A DNA stretch of 31,543 nucleotides from a virus. Both the position numbers and the translations under genes were made by a program. Shown here in pieces: positions 8,030 to 15,153 of this stretch. Below the pieces are notes generated by a model, which saw only the letters and a program-made list of their open reading frames with translations, did no database searches and had not been told where the DNA came from. The number at the start of each line of letters is the position of its first letter. Position 1 is the stretch's first letter. The stretch covers positions 1 through 31,543 of the IMG/VR virus record IMGVR_UViG_3300018023_000024; one strand, written 5' to 3'.

Positions 8030-8241
8030 GGCATGATGTTTTGCGCCCGCCCAATCCCCATGAGGTAGGACTTGCTGTAGGACCTTGCCAGCACTCGAAG
8101 CCGGTAGAAGTTATTCTTAAGGGGCAGTTGGCCTTCCCGGAAGATGAAATACCCTTCTCCGCCCACCAAATAACTGAGGCACATCCTTGGCCCCCGGCGC
8201 TCGATTGCTCCTCGTGTCATCTTACCGGTGTTTCCTGCCAT
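8026..8241 (-). CDS. Small basic protein of unknown function
   Basis: 71 residues, MAGNTGKMTRG..., with GGEGYFIFREGQLPLKNNF in the middle and a basic C-terminus. It starts five bases after the stop of the HNH gene 8247-8972, with AGGTAGG as SD, and is presumably co-transcribed with it and with 9030-9494. The good SD and tight spacing support it over the longer open frame on the opposite strand. No family recognised. Confidence 0.5.
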   Translation of the reverse strand: MAGNTGKMTRGAIERRGPRMCLSYLVGGEGYFIFREGQLPLKNNFYRLRVLARSYSKSYLMGIGRAQNIMP

Positions 8242-8246
8242 AATAC

Positions 8247-8972
8247 CTACCTTATAGAATCTTCTAAGTATTGTGCCGCTTTCCTAAGTAGTTCAGGTTT
8301 ATCTTTGAACATACCGAGACCGGGATTACATCTTGAGCATAAAATACCACGAAATTTTCCTGTGATGTGGTCGTGGTCCGCTGCCCGTGTCCGATGACCC
8401 ACTGCTTCCCCGCAGATAGCACAGAACCACCCATGAATTTCTATCCATTTGAAGACCTCTTTGGGGTCGAGTCCTAATTTTCTCCATTGCCGCCGCCATT
8501 GGGCTTTCTGTGCCTTGGCTGAGCGCACAGGGTCTTTCTTGCATCTTTCCAACGAGCGTTGTTTTATGTCCTTAGCTTTCTTCGGAAACTTGGAACGCCG
8601 TTCCTTTTGTTCGTCTGACTCGCACTTCTTGCAGCGGCTACGTCGTTTATGTCCGCCCCTGCCATCAGGTCTGAGACTATATGCCTCAATTGGGAAAGGA
8701 TTTCCACACCTGTTGCACCTTTTTTCTAATGGCTCTTTGCCCTTGCACACCGTGCATCTCAGTGCCCTCTTGTCCTTTGTAAGACCACAGGGGCAGAAGT
8801 CTCGTTTGTGGTTACAGTCCCGACACAAGGGTTTAGTTTTATATTTAGGTTTACCGCATACGCAAGTATCCCTGCGGTTTTTCAAGTGGCATTGCTGGCA
8901 TTCTACTGCGTAGCGGTTCTTAGGATTTCCGCAAGCGCATAGGTCTTGCCATGAATGGACGAGTCGTGCCAT
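8247..8972 (-). CDS. HNH homing endonuclease (endonuclease VII type) with tandem zinc knuckles
   Basis: 241 residues. The first ~100 hold repeated knuckles of about 25 residues: CACGNPKNRYAVECQQC, then CVCGKPKYKTKPLCRDC, then CPCGLTKDKRALRCTVC, then CNRCG...CKKC. These probably read DNA. A basic helical linker follows, then the nuclease core CAICGEAVG, ADHDHITGKFRGILCSRCN, LGMF and a helical tail. All endonuclease VII-type residues (DHDH, RGxLCxxCN) are present, so it may be active. SD GAAGGA precedes the start, with CTATAAG further up. It sits between two small leftward genes, an insertion that breaks neither. Confidence 0.9.
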   Translation of the reverse strand: MARLVHSWQDLCACGNPKNRYAVECQQCHLKNRRDTCVCGKPKYKTKPLCRDCNHKRDFCPCGLTKDKRALRCTVCKGKEPLEKRCNRCGNPFPIEAYSLRPDGRGGHKRRSRCKKCESDEQKERRSKFPKKAKDIKQRSLERCKKDPVRSAKAQKAQWRRQWRKLGLDPKEVFKWIEIHGWFCAICGEAVGHRTRAADHDHITGKFRGILCSRCNPGLGMFKDKPELLRKAAQYLEDSIR

Positions 8973-9029
8973 ATGTTTCCTTCACTTATAGTTTTGTTAG
9001 GCAAGTTTTGCGCATTAGAGACCGATTCC

Positions 9030-9494
9030 TTACATTTTTGCAGCACAAATAGGGCCAATGCCGGTTAAGCATGACTCCGGGGTCGTAAGTGTTCTCCCAC
9101 AAACTCCGCACCTTCCTTCGTGGTATATCTCCGTCATGGGAGGTTCTTGCTCGCAGGCAAGGTACTCTATTACCCAGCTTATTGCTATAACGCACGGGCT
9201 GTTGTAGTTAAACTTGGAACCCTTAGTGAGGTTGAAGGTGACCTCGGTTGGGCGGTCAAAAATCATGCCGACATAAGTGTAGTCGTTCTCGTTGTCGGGT
9301 CCGCTCAAGACACTGACGAAATATGCCGGAGGCATCCCTTCCTTCTTGGACAAAGGTTTGATTTTGTAGGTGAAATGGTTGCCGGTCTTTTGGCTTCTGA
9401 AAGTAACTGTGGGGATATATTCTTTTTCACCAACCTTCCCACTGAGCATGAACTTTAGGGCAGCCTCGGGGTCCGTAATCATTCCCTGCATCAT
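9030..9494 (-). CDS. DUF6011-type zinc-motif protein
   Basis: 154 residues. The C-terminus carries CGVCGRTLTTPESCLTGIGP followed by a final Cys (ICAAKM), the pattern I associate with the DUF6011 zinc motif common in phage and mobile-element proteins. The rest (YIPTVTFRSQ..., GNHFTYKI..., DYTYVGMIFD) looks like a beta-rich domain of unknown function that often precedes that motif. The chosen start at 9494 has a perfect GGAGGG SD; the same frame stays open 40 codons further upstream without an SD and would run into the gene at 9574. Confidence 0.65.
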   Translation of the reverse strand: MMQGMITDPEAALKFMLSGKVGEKEYIPTVTFRSQKTGNHFTYKIKPLSKKEGMPPAYFVSVLSGPDNENDYTYVGMIFDRPTEVTFNLTKGSKFNYNSPCVIAISWVIEYLACEQEPPMTEIYHEGRCGVCGRTLTTPESCLTGIGPICAAKM

Positions 9495-9510
9495 GTTTTC
9501 CCTCCACTTA

Positions 9511-9518
9511 CAGTATAC
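9511..9518 (-). promoter_or_regulatory. GTATAC element before the leftward gene 9494
   Basis: On the minus strand GGTATACTG lies a few bases before TGGAGGG, the SD of the gene starting at 9494. It is a compact version of the GTAT-N-ATAC element and faces a second copy (9551) in the 79-base gap between divergent genes. Confidence 0.3.
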
Positions 9519-9550
9519 CTCAATGTGACCGATTATTTCCGTTATTTTTT

Positions 9551-9563
9551 GGTATTTATACAG
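9551..9563 (+). promoter_or_regulatory. GTAT-TT-ATAC element before the gene at 9574
   Basis: GGTATTTATACAG is followed by TGGAGG (SD) and ATG 9574, the same order and spacing as at 2734 and 5151. Confidence 0.4.
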
Positions 9564-9573
9564 TGGAGGTTGT

Positions 9574-9954
9574 ATGAGCAAATTTGATAGCATTGCGGTT
9601 GGTCGGTACTTCAAGGCGGCTGGGGCGAGCTACAAGAAGACCGCTCCCGGCATCTACGTGAGCTTGGAATCCCCCGACATTGAGATTTACTGGGACCCCA
9701 TGTTTGATGCCAGAATCGAAGGAGTGGGTGCACCCTCGGACGGGAAACCGGTCAATACCGAGGACAAGTTCATCACCAATCCTCAGACCCGGCTGGTTAC
9801 CCCCAACCCCAATTACAAGTATCGGACCGCCGAGGCGGCTTTCGCCGAGCTTTGGGGTTCCGCTCTGTTCGACTGCGGCCCCGAGGATTACGAAATCATG
9901 GTGAAGAAGGCAATCGAAGCCGTCCGGTTCATGAAGGCCAAAGAACTGATGTAG
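9574..9954 (+). CDS. Unknown protein (126 residues)
   Basis: Not recognised. It begins MSKFDSIAVGRYFKAAG with SD GGAGG at 9565-9569. It has mixed charge with aromatic-rich strands (IEIYWDPMFDARIEG) and a C-terminal helix (YEIMVKKAIEAVRFMKAKEL). No membrane segment or known catalytic motif. It is the first gene of the second rightward run. Confidence 0.55.
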   Translation: MSKFDSIAVGRYFKAAGASYKKTAPGIYVSLESPDIEIYWDPMFDARIEGVGAPSDGKPVNTEDKFITNPQTRLVTPNPNYKYRTAEAAFAELWGSALFDCGPEDYEIMVKKAIEAVRFMKAKELM

Positions 9955-9993
9955 TCTCGATTTCTTTACAGAAAAATCCCAACAGGAGGAAGT

Positions 9994-10575
9994 GTGAGTA
10001 AATCATCCTTACAGCCCAAGCCCTTTGTATTGAAAAAGTCCACCGTCAAAAAGCAGTTCCTCAGTTCCCTGCAAAAGTACTGCAGACAACTCGAAGAAGA
10101 ACTCCAGAAGATTTACAACAACCCGGATGAAATCGTTGGCAAACTGGCGACCGCCTATCAGGGAGCACAAGGCTCCGCCAAGAGGCTATCCGCTCTTGCC
10201 GCCACACTCCTCAAGCACGCCGGGGGCAGGGTGGAACTCAGCAAGGTGGAACTTGAACAGTTCAAGGGCATGGCAATCAACATCAAGTGGGAACTGCCGG
10301 AAGGAATCACCGACGCTGAGAAAGCCGAGTCCTACGTTTTCTCCTACGATGCCATTACAGAGGCCGAACTCGCCAAGATGCAGGCTCAGCCCGCCCCACC
10401 GCCCGCCCCTGCGCCGGGAGCGCCTCCTAGCGGGCCTGCGGGGCCTTCTACGTTCACCGCCGATGAAAATCCGGCTGATGTCGTGCCTCAAGGTACCGCC
10501 TTCCCGGATGCTGTGACCGGTCCTACGGGTCCCGCTGTGGAGGAGTCCACCCCCTCCGCCGACGCAACTGCGTAG
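9994..10575 (+). CDS. Unknown protein with Pro/Ala-rich collagen-like tail
   Basis: 193 residues starting at GTG 9994 behind AGGAGGA. Residues 1-125 are basic and helical (STVKKQFLSSLQKYCRQLEE...), ending in a compact part KWELPEGITDAEKAESYVF. The tail is almost all Pro, Ala, Gly, Ser and Thr, with GAPPSGPAGPS and VTGPTGPAV, so probably disordered. GPTGPA-type repeats also mark the membrane protein at 6362. A virion or scaffolding role is possible but not shown. Confidence 0.55.
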   Translation: MSKSSLQPKPFVLKKSTVKKQFLSSLQKYCRQLEEELQKIYNNPDEIVGKLATAYQGAQGSAKRLSALAATLLKHAGGRVELSKVELEQFKGMAINIKWELPEGITDAEKAESYVFSYDAITEAELAKMQAQPAPPPAPAPGAPPSGPAGPSTFTADENPADVVPQGTAFPDAVTGPTGPAVEESTPSADATA

Positions 10576-10628
10576 GGAAGTTCGACTATCATCCTCATAG
10601 TGAAAGCAAAAATTTCGGGGAGGAAACA

Positions 10629-11789
10629 ATGAGTGAGGGGTGCAGGAAAAAAGTGGCAGTTGCCCTATGCTACAAGGACTTTGCCTTTTGGACAGGGTAC
10701 AGTTCGGTGGGTCTCGCCGTAGCAGCAAAGAAGACAGCGGAAGAACTTAACCAACATGGAATCAGGACTTACGTTATCGGCGTTAAAGATAACGTTGAGC
10801 TTCTCCAGTCCATTCTCTTTCACAATGGCAAGCGAGCGAAAGAAGGCAAGGGTCCATTGACCCACTGTGTCATCATGGCACCGTGGATTACGCCGCTGGA
10901 TTTGAAGGCACTGGTCAACTACTTCCCCGACATGGAGTTCACCGTAAAGTCGCATTGTAACGTGGCGGCTTTATATGGCGATTACCGGGGAATAGGAAAC
11001 TTCCGCCAGTACGCCGACTTGATGAACGACCTTCCCAACCTTTCGGTATCCGGGAACTCTCGTTCATTCACCCAGTGGTTCAGTGAAGCCTATGGGGTCA
11101 ATACCTTCCTGCTGCCTGACTTGTATTCCAGTCGGGGCCATCACGAGGGCAAGGTACGGTTCTCATCTCAACCTCTACGTCTTGGTGCATTCGGCGCACT
11201 CCGCCCGGAGAAGAACATCCCCTCGGCGGTTGCTGCCGGTCTTCTCATTCAGAACCGCTTGCAGGTGCCCGTCTCTTTCCATATCAATCAGGGAGGGGAG
11301 TCTGAGGGCAAGGCCATTGTTAACACGATTGAACAGATGTCTCAGGCTATCCCCGGATTTGATGTAGTCAAGCACAGGTGGATGCCGTGGGAAAAGTTCT
11401 CCGAACTCGTGAGAACCATGGACCTCCTGTTTCAGCCGTCATTCACCGAGTCGTTCAATATCGTGACGGCGGATGGTGTGGTCATGGGAGTTCCTACCGT
11501 GGTCTCTGACGCTGTGCGATGGGCACCCAAGCAGTGGAAGGCAAACCCCGATAGCCCGGAGAACATCGCCAACGTGGGCCTTCACCTTCTGGACGACCCA
11601 CGGGCGTGGCTTGATGGTAAGGAAGCTCTCAACGAGCACAACCACAAAGGTCTTCGTCTGTGGAAGAACTATCTCTACGATGAGGAACCAGAGGAGCCGG
11701 TCATCCCGGCTCCCGAGCCTGTCCCGGAAGTGGAAGAACCCGGTTGGGTAAGCCAGCTTATTCAGTTAGTCAAAGACCTCTGGTCATAA
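10629..11789 (+). CDS. Glycosyltransferase, GT-B fold (family 4-like)
   Basis: 386 residues. Two Rossmann halves are suggested: the N-terminal half VAVALCYKDF...GYSSVGLAVAAKKTAEEL with VTVxG-like strands, and the C-terminal half opening at LRLGAFGALRPEKNIPSAV, followed by KHRWMPWEKFSELV and then DLLFQPSFTESFN with GVPTVVSDA. The 'PSxxESFN...G.P.V.SD' block is the sugar-nucleotide end of GT4 enzymes, though the usual second Glu is replaced. The C-terminal ~35 residues are a Pro/Glu linker and a short amphipathic helix, perhaps for membrane or protein contact. SD GGGAGGAAA fixes the start. With the methyltransferase at 12399 it may modify a virion glycan or DNA base; the acceptor is unknown. 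Confidence 0.8.
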   Translation: MSEGCRKKVAVALCYKDFAFWTGYSSVGLAVAAKKTAEELNQHGIRTYVIGVKDNVELLQSILFHNGKRAKEGKGPLTHCVIMAPWITPLDLKALVNYFPDMEFTVKSHCNVAALYGDYRGIGNFRQYADLMNDLPNLSVSGNSRSFTQWFSEAYGVNTFLLPDLYSSRGHHEGKVRFSSQPLRLGAFGALRPEKNIPSAVAAGLLIQNRLQVPVSFHINQGGESEGKAIVNTIEQMSQAIPGFDVVKHRWMPWEKFSELVRTMDLLFQPSFTESFNIVTADGVVMGVPTVVSDAVRWAPKQWKANPDSPENIANVGLHLLDDPRAWLDGKEALNEHNHKGLRLWKNYLYDEEPEEPVIPAPEPVPEVEEPGWVSQLIQLVKDLWS

Positions 11790-11797
11790 TATGGATT

Positions 11798-11832
11798 ATC
11801 ATTTGCTTATTTGGGGATGTACATCAAATGAT
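11798..11832 (+). promoter_or_regulatory. Hairpin covering SD and start of the HNH gene at 11828
   Basis: ATCATTTG (11798-11805) pairs perfectly with CAAATGAT (11825-11832), eight pairs; the 19-base loop holds CTTATTT and GGGG, the likely SD. Both candidate ATGs (11828 and 11831) touch the 3' arm, so the folded RNA should hide them. Confidence 0.6.
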
Positions 11833-12415
11833 GTTCAAAGATTTGACGGGAATGCGTTTTGGTAGATTAACCATCCTTAAATTGTTTGGCAGGGATAAGT
11901 ACCAAAAAATAAAGTGGTTGGCTCGTTGTGATTGTGGTGTAGAAAAACCCACTTTAGGAAGACACCTGATTAGTGGTGCTGTAAAGAGTTGTGGGTGTCT
12001 TCAAAGAGAAAATGCAAGAAAGTGTAGATTAGGCAAAGCATCCGGGAATAAACTCCCTGCCGGTCAAAGTATGAGAAACCGGGTTCTCTCAATCTATAAA
12101 AACCAAGCAAAAAAACGTGGATACGAGTGGGCATTAAGCGATGCCCAATTCGATACTCTTGTTTGTCAGCCTTGTCATTACTGTGGTAGACCCCCTGTTG
12201 GATGTGCAAAAACTAAAGCTAACAATGGGGCTTTTATATACAACGGTCTGGACCGCATGAATAATGATTGCGGTTATACAGAGGGAAATACGGTGACTTG
12301 TTGCAAAATATGTAATCGTTGTAAAAGTAATATGTCTTATATGGAATTCATTGACTATTTGATTACAGCAAGCCATTATATAAAAAAGATGGGTTTACAT
12401 GAATCTAAAACTTAA
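11828..12415 (+). CDS. HNH homing endonuclease (LDR-type HNH with N-terminal zinc motif)
   Basis: 195 residues from ATG 11828. The N-terminal module DLTGMRFGRLTILKLFG...ARCDCG...SCGCL is a zinc-bearing DNA-binding unit common in phage HNH proteins. The nuclease part is CHYCGRPP...YNGLDRMNNDCGYTEGN, then CCKICNRCKS. The long AT-rich frame also extends upstream into the glycosyltransferase gene, but that part is not protein-like and lacks an SD, so 11828 is chosen. It is inserted between the glycosyltransferase and methyltransferase genes and overlaps the latter's start by 17 bases. Confidence 0.88.
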   Translation: MMFKDLTGMRFGRLTILKLFGRDKYQKIKWLARCDCGVEKPTLGRHLISGAVKSCGCLQRENARKCRLGKASGNKLPAGQSMRNRVLSIYKNQAKKRGYEWALSDAQFDTLVCQPCHYCGRPPVGCAKTKANNGAFIYNGLDRMNNDCGYTEGNTVTCCKICNRCKSNMSYMEFIDYLITASHYIKKMGLHESKT

Positions 12416-13061
12416 GGCCGAAATTGATGCAATTAAGTGGTGGCACAGGATTGACCTTGGCGACGGGGTCATCACCCCCGGCACCACCGACAGCGAGGAG
12501 AAGCTTCGTCGTTTGCATCTCCCCGAGGACTTAACCGGCAAGAGCGTACTGGATGTAGGTGCGTGGGATGGCTGGTGGAGCTTCTTGTGCGAGCGCCGGG
12601 GGGCCTCTGCGGTGACTGCCGTGGATACGTGGTGCTTTGACACCGGACGCCGGGGATTTGACCTCGCCACACGAGTGTTAAATTCCAAGGTGGTGGGGAT
12701 AAAACTTGATGTTCATGACTTGGACCCGGACCTTCTTGGGAAGTATGACTTCGTTCTTTGCCTCGGGGCGCTCCACCACTTTCAAAACCCCCTTCTTGCC
12801 CTCCAGAAGCTTCACTCTGTCTGCAAGGGAAAGCTCATCTTGGAAACCCATTTGGATTGGATTTTCAAGGAAGAACCCATATGCAGTTTCTATGATAAAA
12901 ACAAGCCTTACGGTGACCCCACATGCCTTTGGGGACCAAATCCCCCATGCGTTGAATCTTGGCTAAAGTTCGCTGGTTTCAATGATGCCCACATGGTCAG
13001 CATTAAATACAAACCCGCTAACTGGAGTGGTGACCGAGGCGTGTTTCACGCCTTAGCATAA
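12399..13061 (+). CDS. SAM-dependent methyltransferase, CmoB-like
   Basis: Class I methyltransferase of 220 residues. The opening WWHRIDLGDGVITPG and the motif I region SVLDVGAWDGWWSFLCERRG closely match the layout of CmoB-type enzymes ('W.H.IdLg.gv.TPG', 'VLDVGa.DG..SF.aerrGA'). Then come AVDTW (motif II), YDFVLCLGALHHFQNPLLAL (motif IV and after) and LILETH. Phage members of this group are often found beside glycosyltransferases, as here, so a sugar or glycan methylation role is more likely than tRNA modification; that is inference. The start lies within the HNH gene's last codons, with a weak SD (AAGATGGG). Confidence 0.8.
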   Translation: MNLKLKAEIDAIKWWHRIDLGDGVITPGTTDSEEKLRRLHLPEDLTGKSVLDVGAWDGWWSFLCERRGASAVTAVDTWCFDTGRRGFDLATRVLNSKVVGIKLDVHDLDPDLLGKYDFVLCLGALHHFQNPLLALQKLHSVCKGKLILETHLDWIFKEEPICSFYDKNKPYGDPTCLWGPNPPCVESWLKFAGFNDAHMVSIKYKPANWSGDRGVFHALA

Positions 13062-13092
13062 TCAAAACCACAACTATCACACCCTCTATTGT

Positions 13093-13108
13093 GGGGCTAT
13101 TATGCCCC
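13093..13108 (+). repeat. Small hairpin with TATTAT loop
   Basis: GGGGC-TATTAT-GCCCC lies in the 85-base gap between the methyltransferase gene and the next gene. The stem is five perfect GC-rich pairs. There is no T-run after it, so it is not a classical terminator. TATTAT matches the core of the nearby promoter-like elements. Confidence 0.35.
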
Positions 13109-13146
13109 TAGTGTAGTCAAATTCAGTGCAGTACAGTGGGGGATAT

Positions 13147-13764
13147 ATGTCCGCAAAAAGAAAGATTCGTAAGACCCGTGTGTCTCCCGAGGGAATTCAA
13201 ACGGAGACCGTCAAAGCCAAAACCACCAAACTCAGAGCCGAAATAGAAAGATTGGAGAAGGAGCTTACCGAAGCCGGTGCCGCCGATTTCTTTGATTATG
13301 GTGCCGACGTTCCCAAGCTCACCCCCAAGACGGCAGAGACCTTGGTTGCTTCCCTTTTTCATGAGGGGAAGGATGGGGAACCACTGGTGGAAACACCCCC
13401 ACCCCCGGAGAAGGTCAGCCGCCCCGTGCAGGCACTCGAAAACCTGATGGAAGCGGATGAAGAGAAGATGCATTGCGCCGTGGCAAATGCAGACGCCAAG
13501 GCAGAGGCCATCAAAACCGAGGTGGAGGTTTCGGAATTCAAACGATTCCCGCATCTAGCCGTTGATATTGTGCCTTCCCGTGTTTCCGGTTTGGACAAGA
13601 GTGCAAACCTCGGTTACTTCCGGTCATTGGAAGGCAGGGTGCTGACTATCCTTGACGCTTCTTCTTCCGACAGGACTCAAAGAGAGGCCCTTAAGACGTT
13701 GATACGGAAAGAGTTCAGGAGCACCATGACTTCGGTTGAGGTTGCTCTAACTCCACCAAGGTAG
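13147..13764 (+). CDS. Unknown charged protein
   Basis: 205 residues. The basic start MSAKRKIRKTR is followed by a coiled-coil stretch (AKTTKLRAEIERLEKELTEA), a linker with PPPPEKV, and a folded C-terminus (VSGLDKSANLGYFRSLEG, LIRKEFRSTMTSVEVAL). Not recognised. GTGGGGGA acts as SD for ATG 13147; an upstream in-frame alternative at 13126 has none. CAGTGCAGTACAG upstream may be a degenerate copy of the promoter-like element. Confidence 0.55.
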   Translation: MSAKRKIRKTRVSPEGIQTETVKAKTTKLRAEIERLEKELTEAGAADFFDYGADVPKLTPKTAETLVASLFHEGKDGEPLVETPPPPEKVSRPVQALENLMEADEEKMHCAVANADAKAEAIKTEVEVSEFKRFPHLAVDIVPSRVSGLDKSANLGYFRSLEGRVLTILDASSSDRTQREALKTLIRKEFRSTMTSVEVALTPPR

Positions 13765-13772
13765 CTATGAAA

Positions 13773-13786
13773 GCCTCTATTGAGGC
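13773..13786 (+). promoter_or_regulatory. Small hairpin over the SD of the gene at 13790
   Basis: GCCTC-TATT-GAGGC places the GAGG that serves as SD for ATG 13790 in its 3' arm. The stem is five perfect pairs. It may dampen translation of a non-endonuclease gene. Confidence 0.35.
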
Positions 13787-13789
13787 CCC

Positions 13790-14296
13790 ATGAATCCGTT
13801 GCTCCGCCCCAAGCAGGCGATGCCCTTGACTCCCGAAGCGCAGAAGCGCTTTAAGGTAACGGGGGACCGTGTCTTGGATGAGGTACAGGTGGGGGACTAC
13901 GAACTCTTTCTCACCGTAGACTCCCGCTTTGGATTTCATCAGATTGGTCTCCAGCGCCGGGGACAGGACTTCACCAGCGAAGAGCAGTTGGAACACATCG
14001 TCCCCAAGGTCTGGGGTAGCTTCGACCGCAAGGCGTTCAAGGAATCCATCACCCGCTGGCTCGCCCAATACCACATGCTGGTGGTTGCTTCCCATAGCGC
14101 CGTCAAGACCAAGATGTACGGGCTGGCTCTGCGGGCTATCGGGTTTAAGCTGACTCCGGTTCCTTCCACGGGCCTGTTCTCCTACATCGGCGACGGGAGG
14201 GAAGACCCTCGTAAGATAAAGATGCTTGAACAAATGGGGCAGTTCATGGAGCAAATGCAAAATCCCCTCGAAGAAGAGCCGGAAGAAGAGTACTAA
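13790..14296 (+). CDS. Unknown protein with N-terminal NPLLRP motif
   Basis: 168 residues starting MNPLLRPKQAM. The body contains YELFLTVDSRFGFHQIGLQR, IVPKVWGSFDRKAF and an acidic end EEEPEEEY. No family recognised. The NPLLRP start recurs as NPLLQP in the proteins at 22822 and 30183, suggesting a shared signal. The stop is followed by a 125-base gap holding a T4-type late promoter and then a GIY-YIG gene. Confidence 0.55.
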   Translation: MNPLLRPKQAMPLTPEAQKRFKVTGDRVLDEVQVGDYELFLTVDSRFGFHQIGLQRRGQDFTSEEQLEHIVPKVWGSFDRKAFKESITRWLAQYHMLVVASHSAVKTKMYGLALRAIGFKLTPVPSTGLFSYIGDGREDPRKIKMLEQMGQFMEQMQNPLEEEPEEEY

Positions 14297-14311
14297 ATTT
14301 CCCATAAAACT

Positions 14312-14325
14312 CAGTATTATAAATA
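14312..14325 (+). promoter_or_regulatory. Late-promoter-like TATAAATA overlapping CAGTATTATA
   Basis: CAGTATTATAAATA contains TATAAATA (14318-14325), identical to the T4 late promoter consensus, and also the CAGTATTATA word of this window. It lies 97 bases before the GIY-YIG start at 14422. Confidence 0.45.
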
Positions 14326-14370
14326 AGCCAAAACGTAATATTTTCTTTGCTTCATAGGTCCGATAATTAA

Positions 14371-14421
14371 ATGGGTGTTTATAAAAGAACCAATATGATT
14401 TCCCTATGTGGGGAGTTATGA
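14371..14421 (+). other. Possible leader peptide or remnant of a lost HNH gene
   Basis: A 16-codon frame, MGVYKRTNMISLCGEL, whose stop TGA directly touches the ATG at 14422. GVYKRT matches the start of the HNH protein at 611 (GVYERT), and the DNA around it is similar in both places. It may be a decayed endonuclease start, a coupled leader peptide, or chance. Confidence 0.3.
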
Positions 14422-15153
14422 ATGTTAAATAATTTTTATGTGTACGTATTTCTACGAAAGGATGGTACCCCTTATTATGTTGGTAAGGGCCATGGCAAAC
14501 GGGCGTTTAACGCCAGTCGGAGGTTTCACCCTCGTGATTTAACACGAATTCAAATAGTTAAAGATAATCTTGATGAACCAACTGCCTTTAATTTGGAAAA
14601 AAGCTTGGTGGCTAAATACGGTAGAAAAGATTTGGGTACCGGAATTCTCCATAATCACACAGATGGTGGAGAAGGCACCGCCGGATACACTCTAAATGAA
14701 AAACAAAGAAAAGTTCGGTCAATAATCTCTAAAAACCAGTCCGCCGTTACACGAGCTAAAATTTCGGCGACATTAAAAGGAAGGAAATTTTCAAAAAGTA
14801 CTTTAATTAAAATGAAAAGGTCTGCGGTTATTCGGTCAGCAAGTGAAATATATCGCACTATGATGTCTAAAGCCAAGAAAGCTAGCATGACCACTGAAGT
14901 TAAAAAGAAAATCAGTCTAGGACTTAAAGGAAAAACGAAATCAGAGACTCATCGAGAACATTTAAGAGAAGCGTGGAAGTTTCGGTTACGGGGTGAAAAA
15001 AGAAACGAGGAAAGTAAAAAACACAGTAAAGTCGCTCAACAAAATTATTGGAGTACGGTTACTCGGTTTCAATGTCCCCACTGCGGTAAAACCGTAGTAG
15101 AGAGGTTCTATTATAAATGGCACGGGGAAAATTGCAAGAAAAACGTAAGATAA
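14422..15153 (+). CDS. GIY-YIG homing endonuclease (divergent member)
   Basis: 243 residues. The N-terminal GIY-YIG domain has NFYVYVFLRKDGTPYYVGKG with conserved KGHGKRAF, then FNLEKSLVAKYG carrying the catalytic Glu, and ending LHNHTDGGEG. NUMOD3-like segments follow (VTRAKISATLKGRKFS, TEVKKKISLGLKGK, then ETHREHLREAW). The protein closes with a zinc knuckle CPHCG...H..NC. It differs from the other three GIY-YIG genes (KDGTPYYVGKG type). It is very AT-rich. SD GGGGAG at 14410-14415 is partly enclosed by a weak stem (TTCCC/GGGAG). Its last 37 bases overlap the next gene. Confidence 0.9.
   Translation: MLNNFYVYVFLRKDGTPYYVGKGHGKRAFNASRRFHPRDLTRIQIVKDNLDEPTAFNLEKSLVAKYGRKDLGTGILHNHTDGGEGTAGYTLNEKQRKVRSIISKNQSAVTRAKISATLKGRKFSKSTLIKMKRSAVIRSASEIYRTMMSKAKKASMTTEVKKKISLGLKGKTKSETHREHLREAWKFRLRGEKRNEESKKHSKVAQQNYWSTVTRFQCPHCGKTVVERFYYKWHGENCKKNVR

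Noticed and set aside
8041-8397. Rightward gene opposite the small leftward gene and the HNH gene
   Set aside because: The product is not protein-like, it lies antisense to a clear endonuclease C-terminus, and it lacks an SD.
11744-11827. Longer start for the HNH gene inside the glycosyltransferase gene
   Set aside because: The extra residues are unlike the family, no SD is present, and the SD and hairpin fit ATG 11828.
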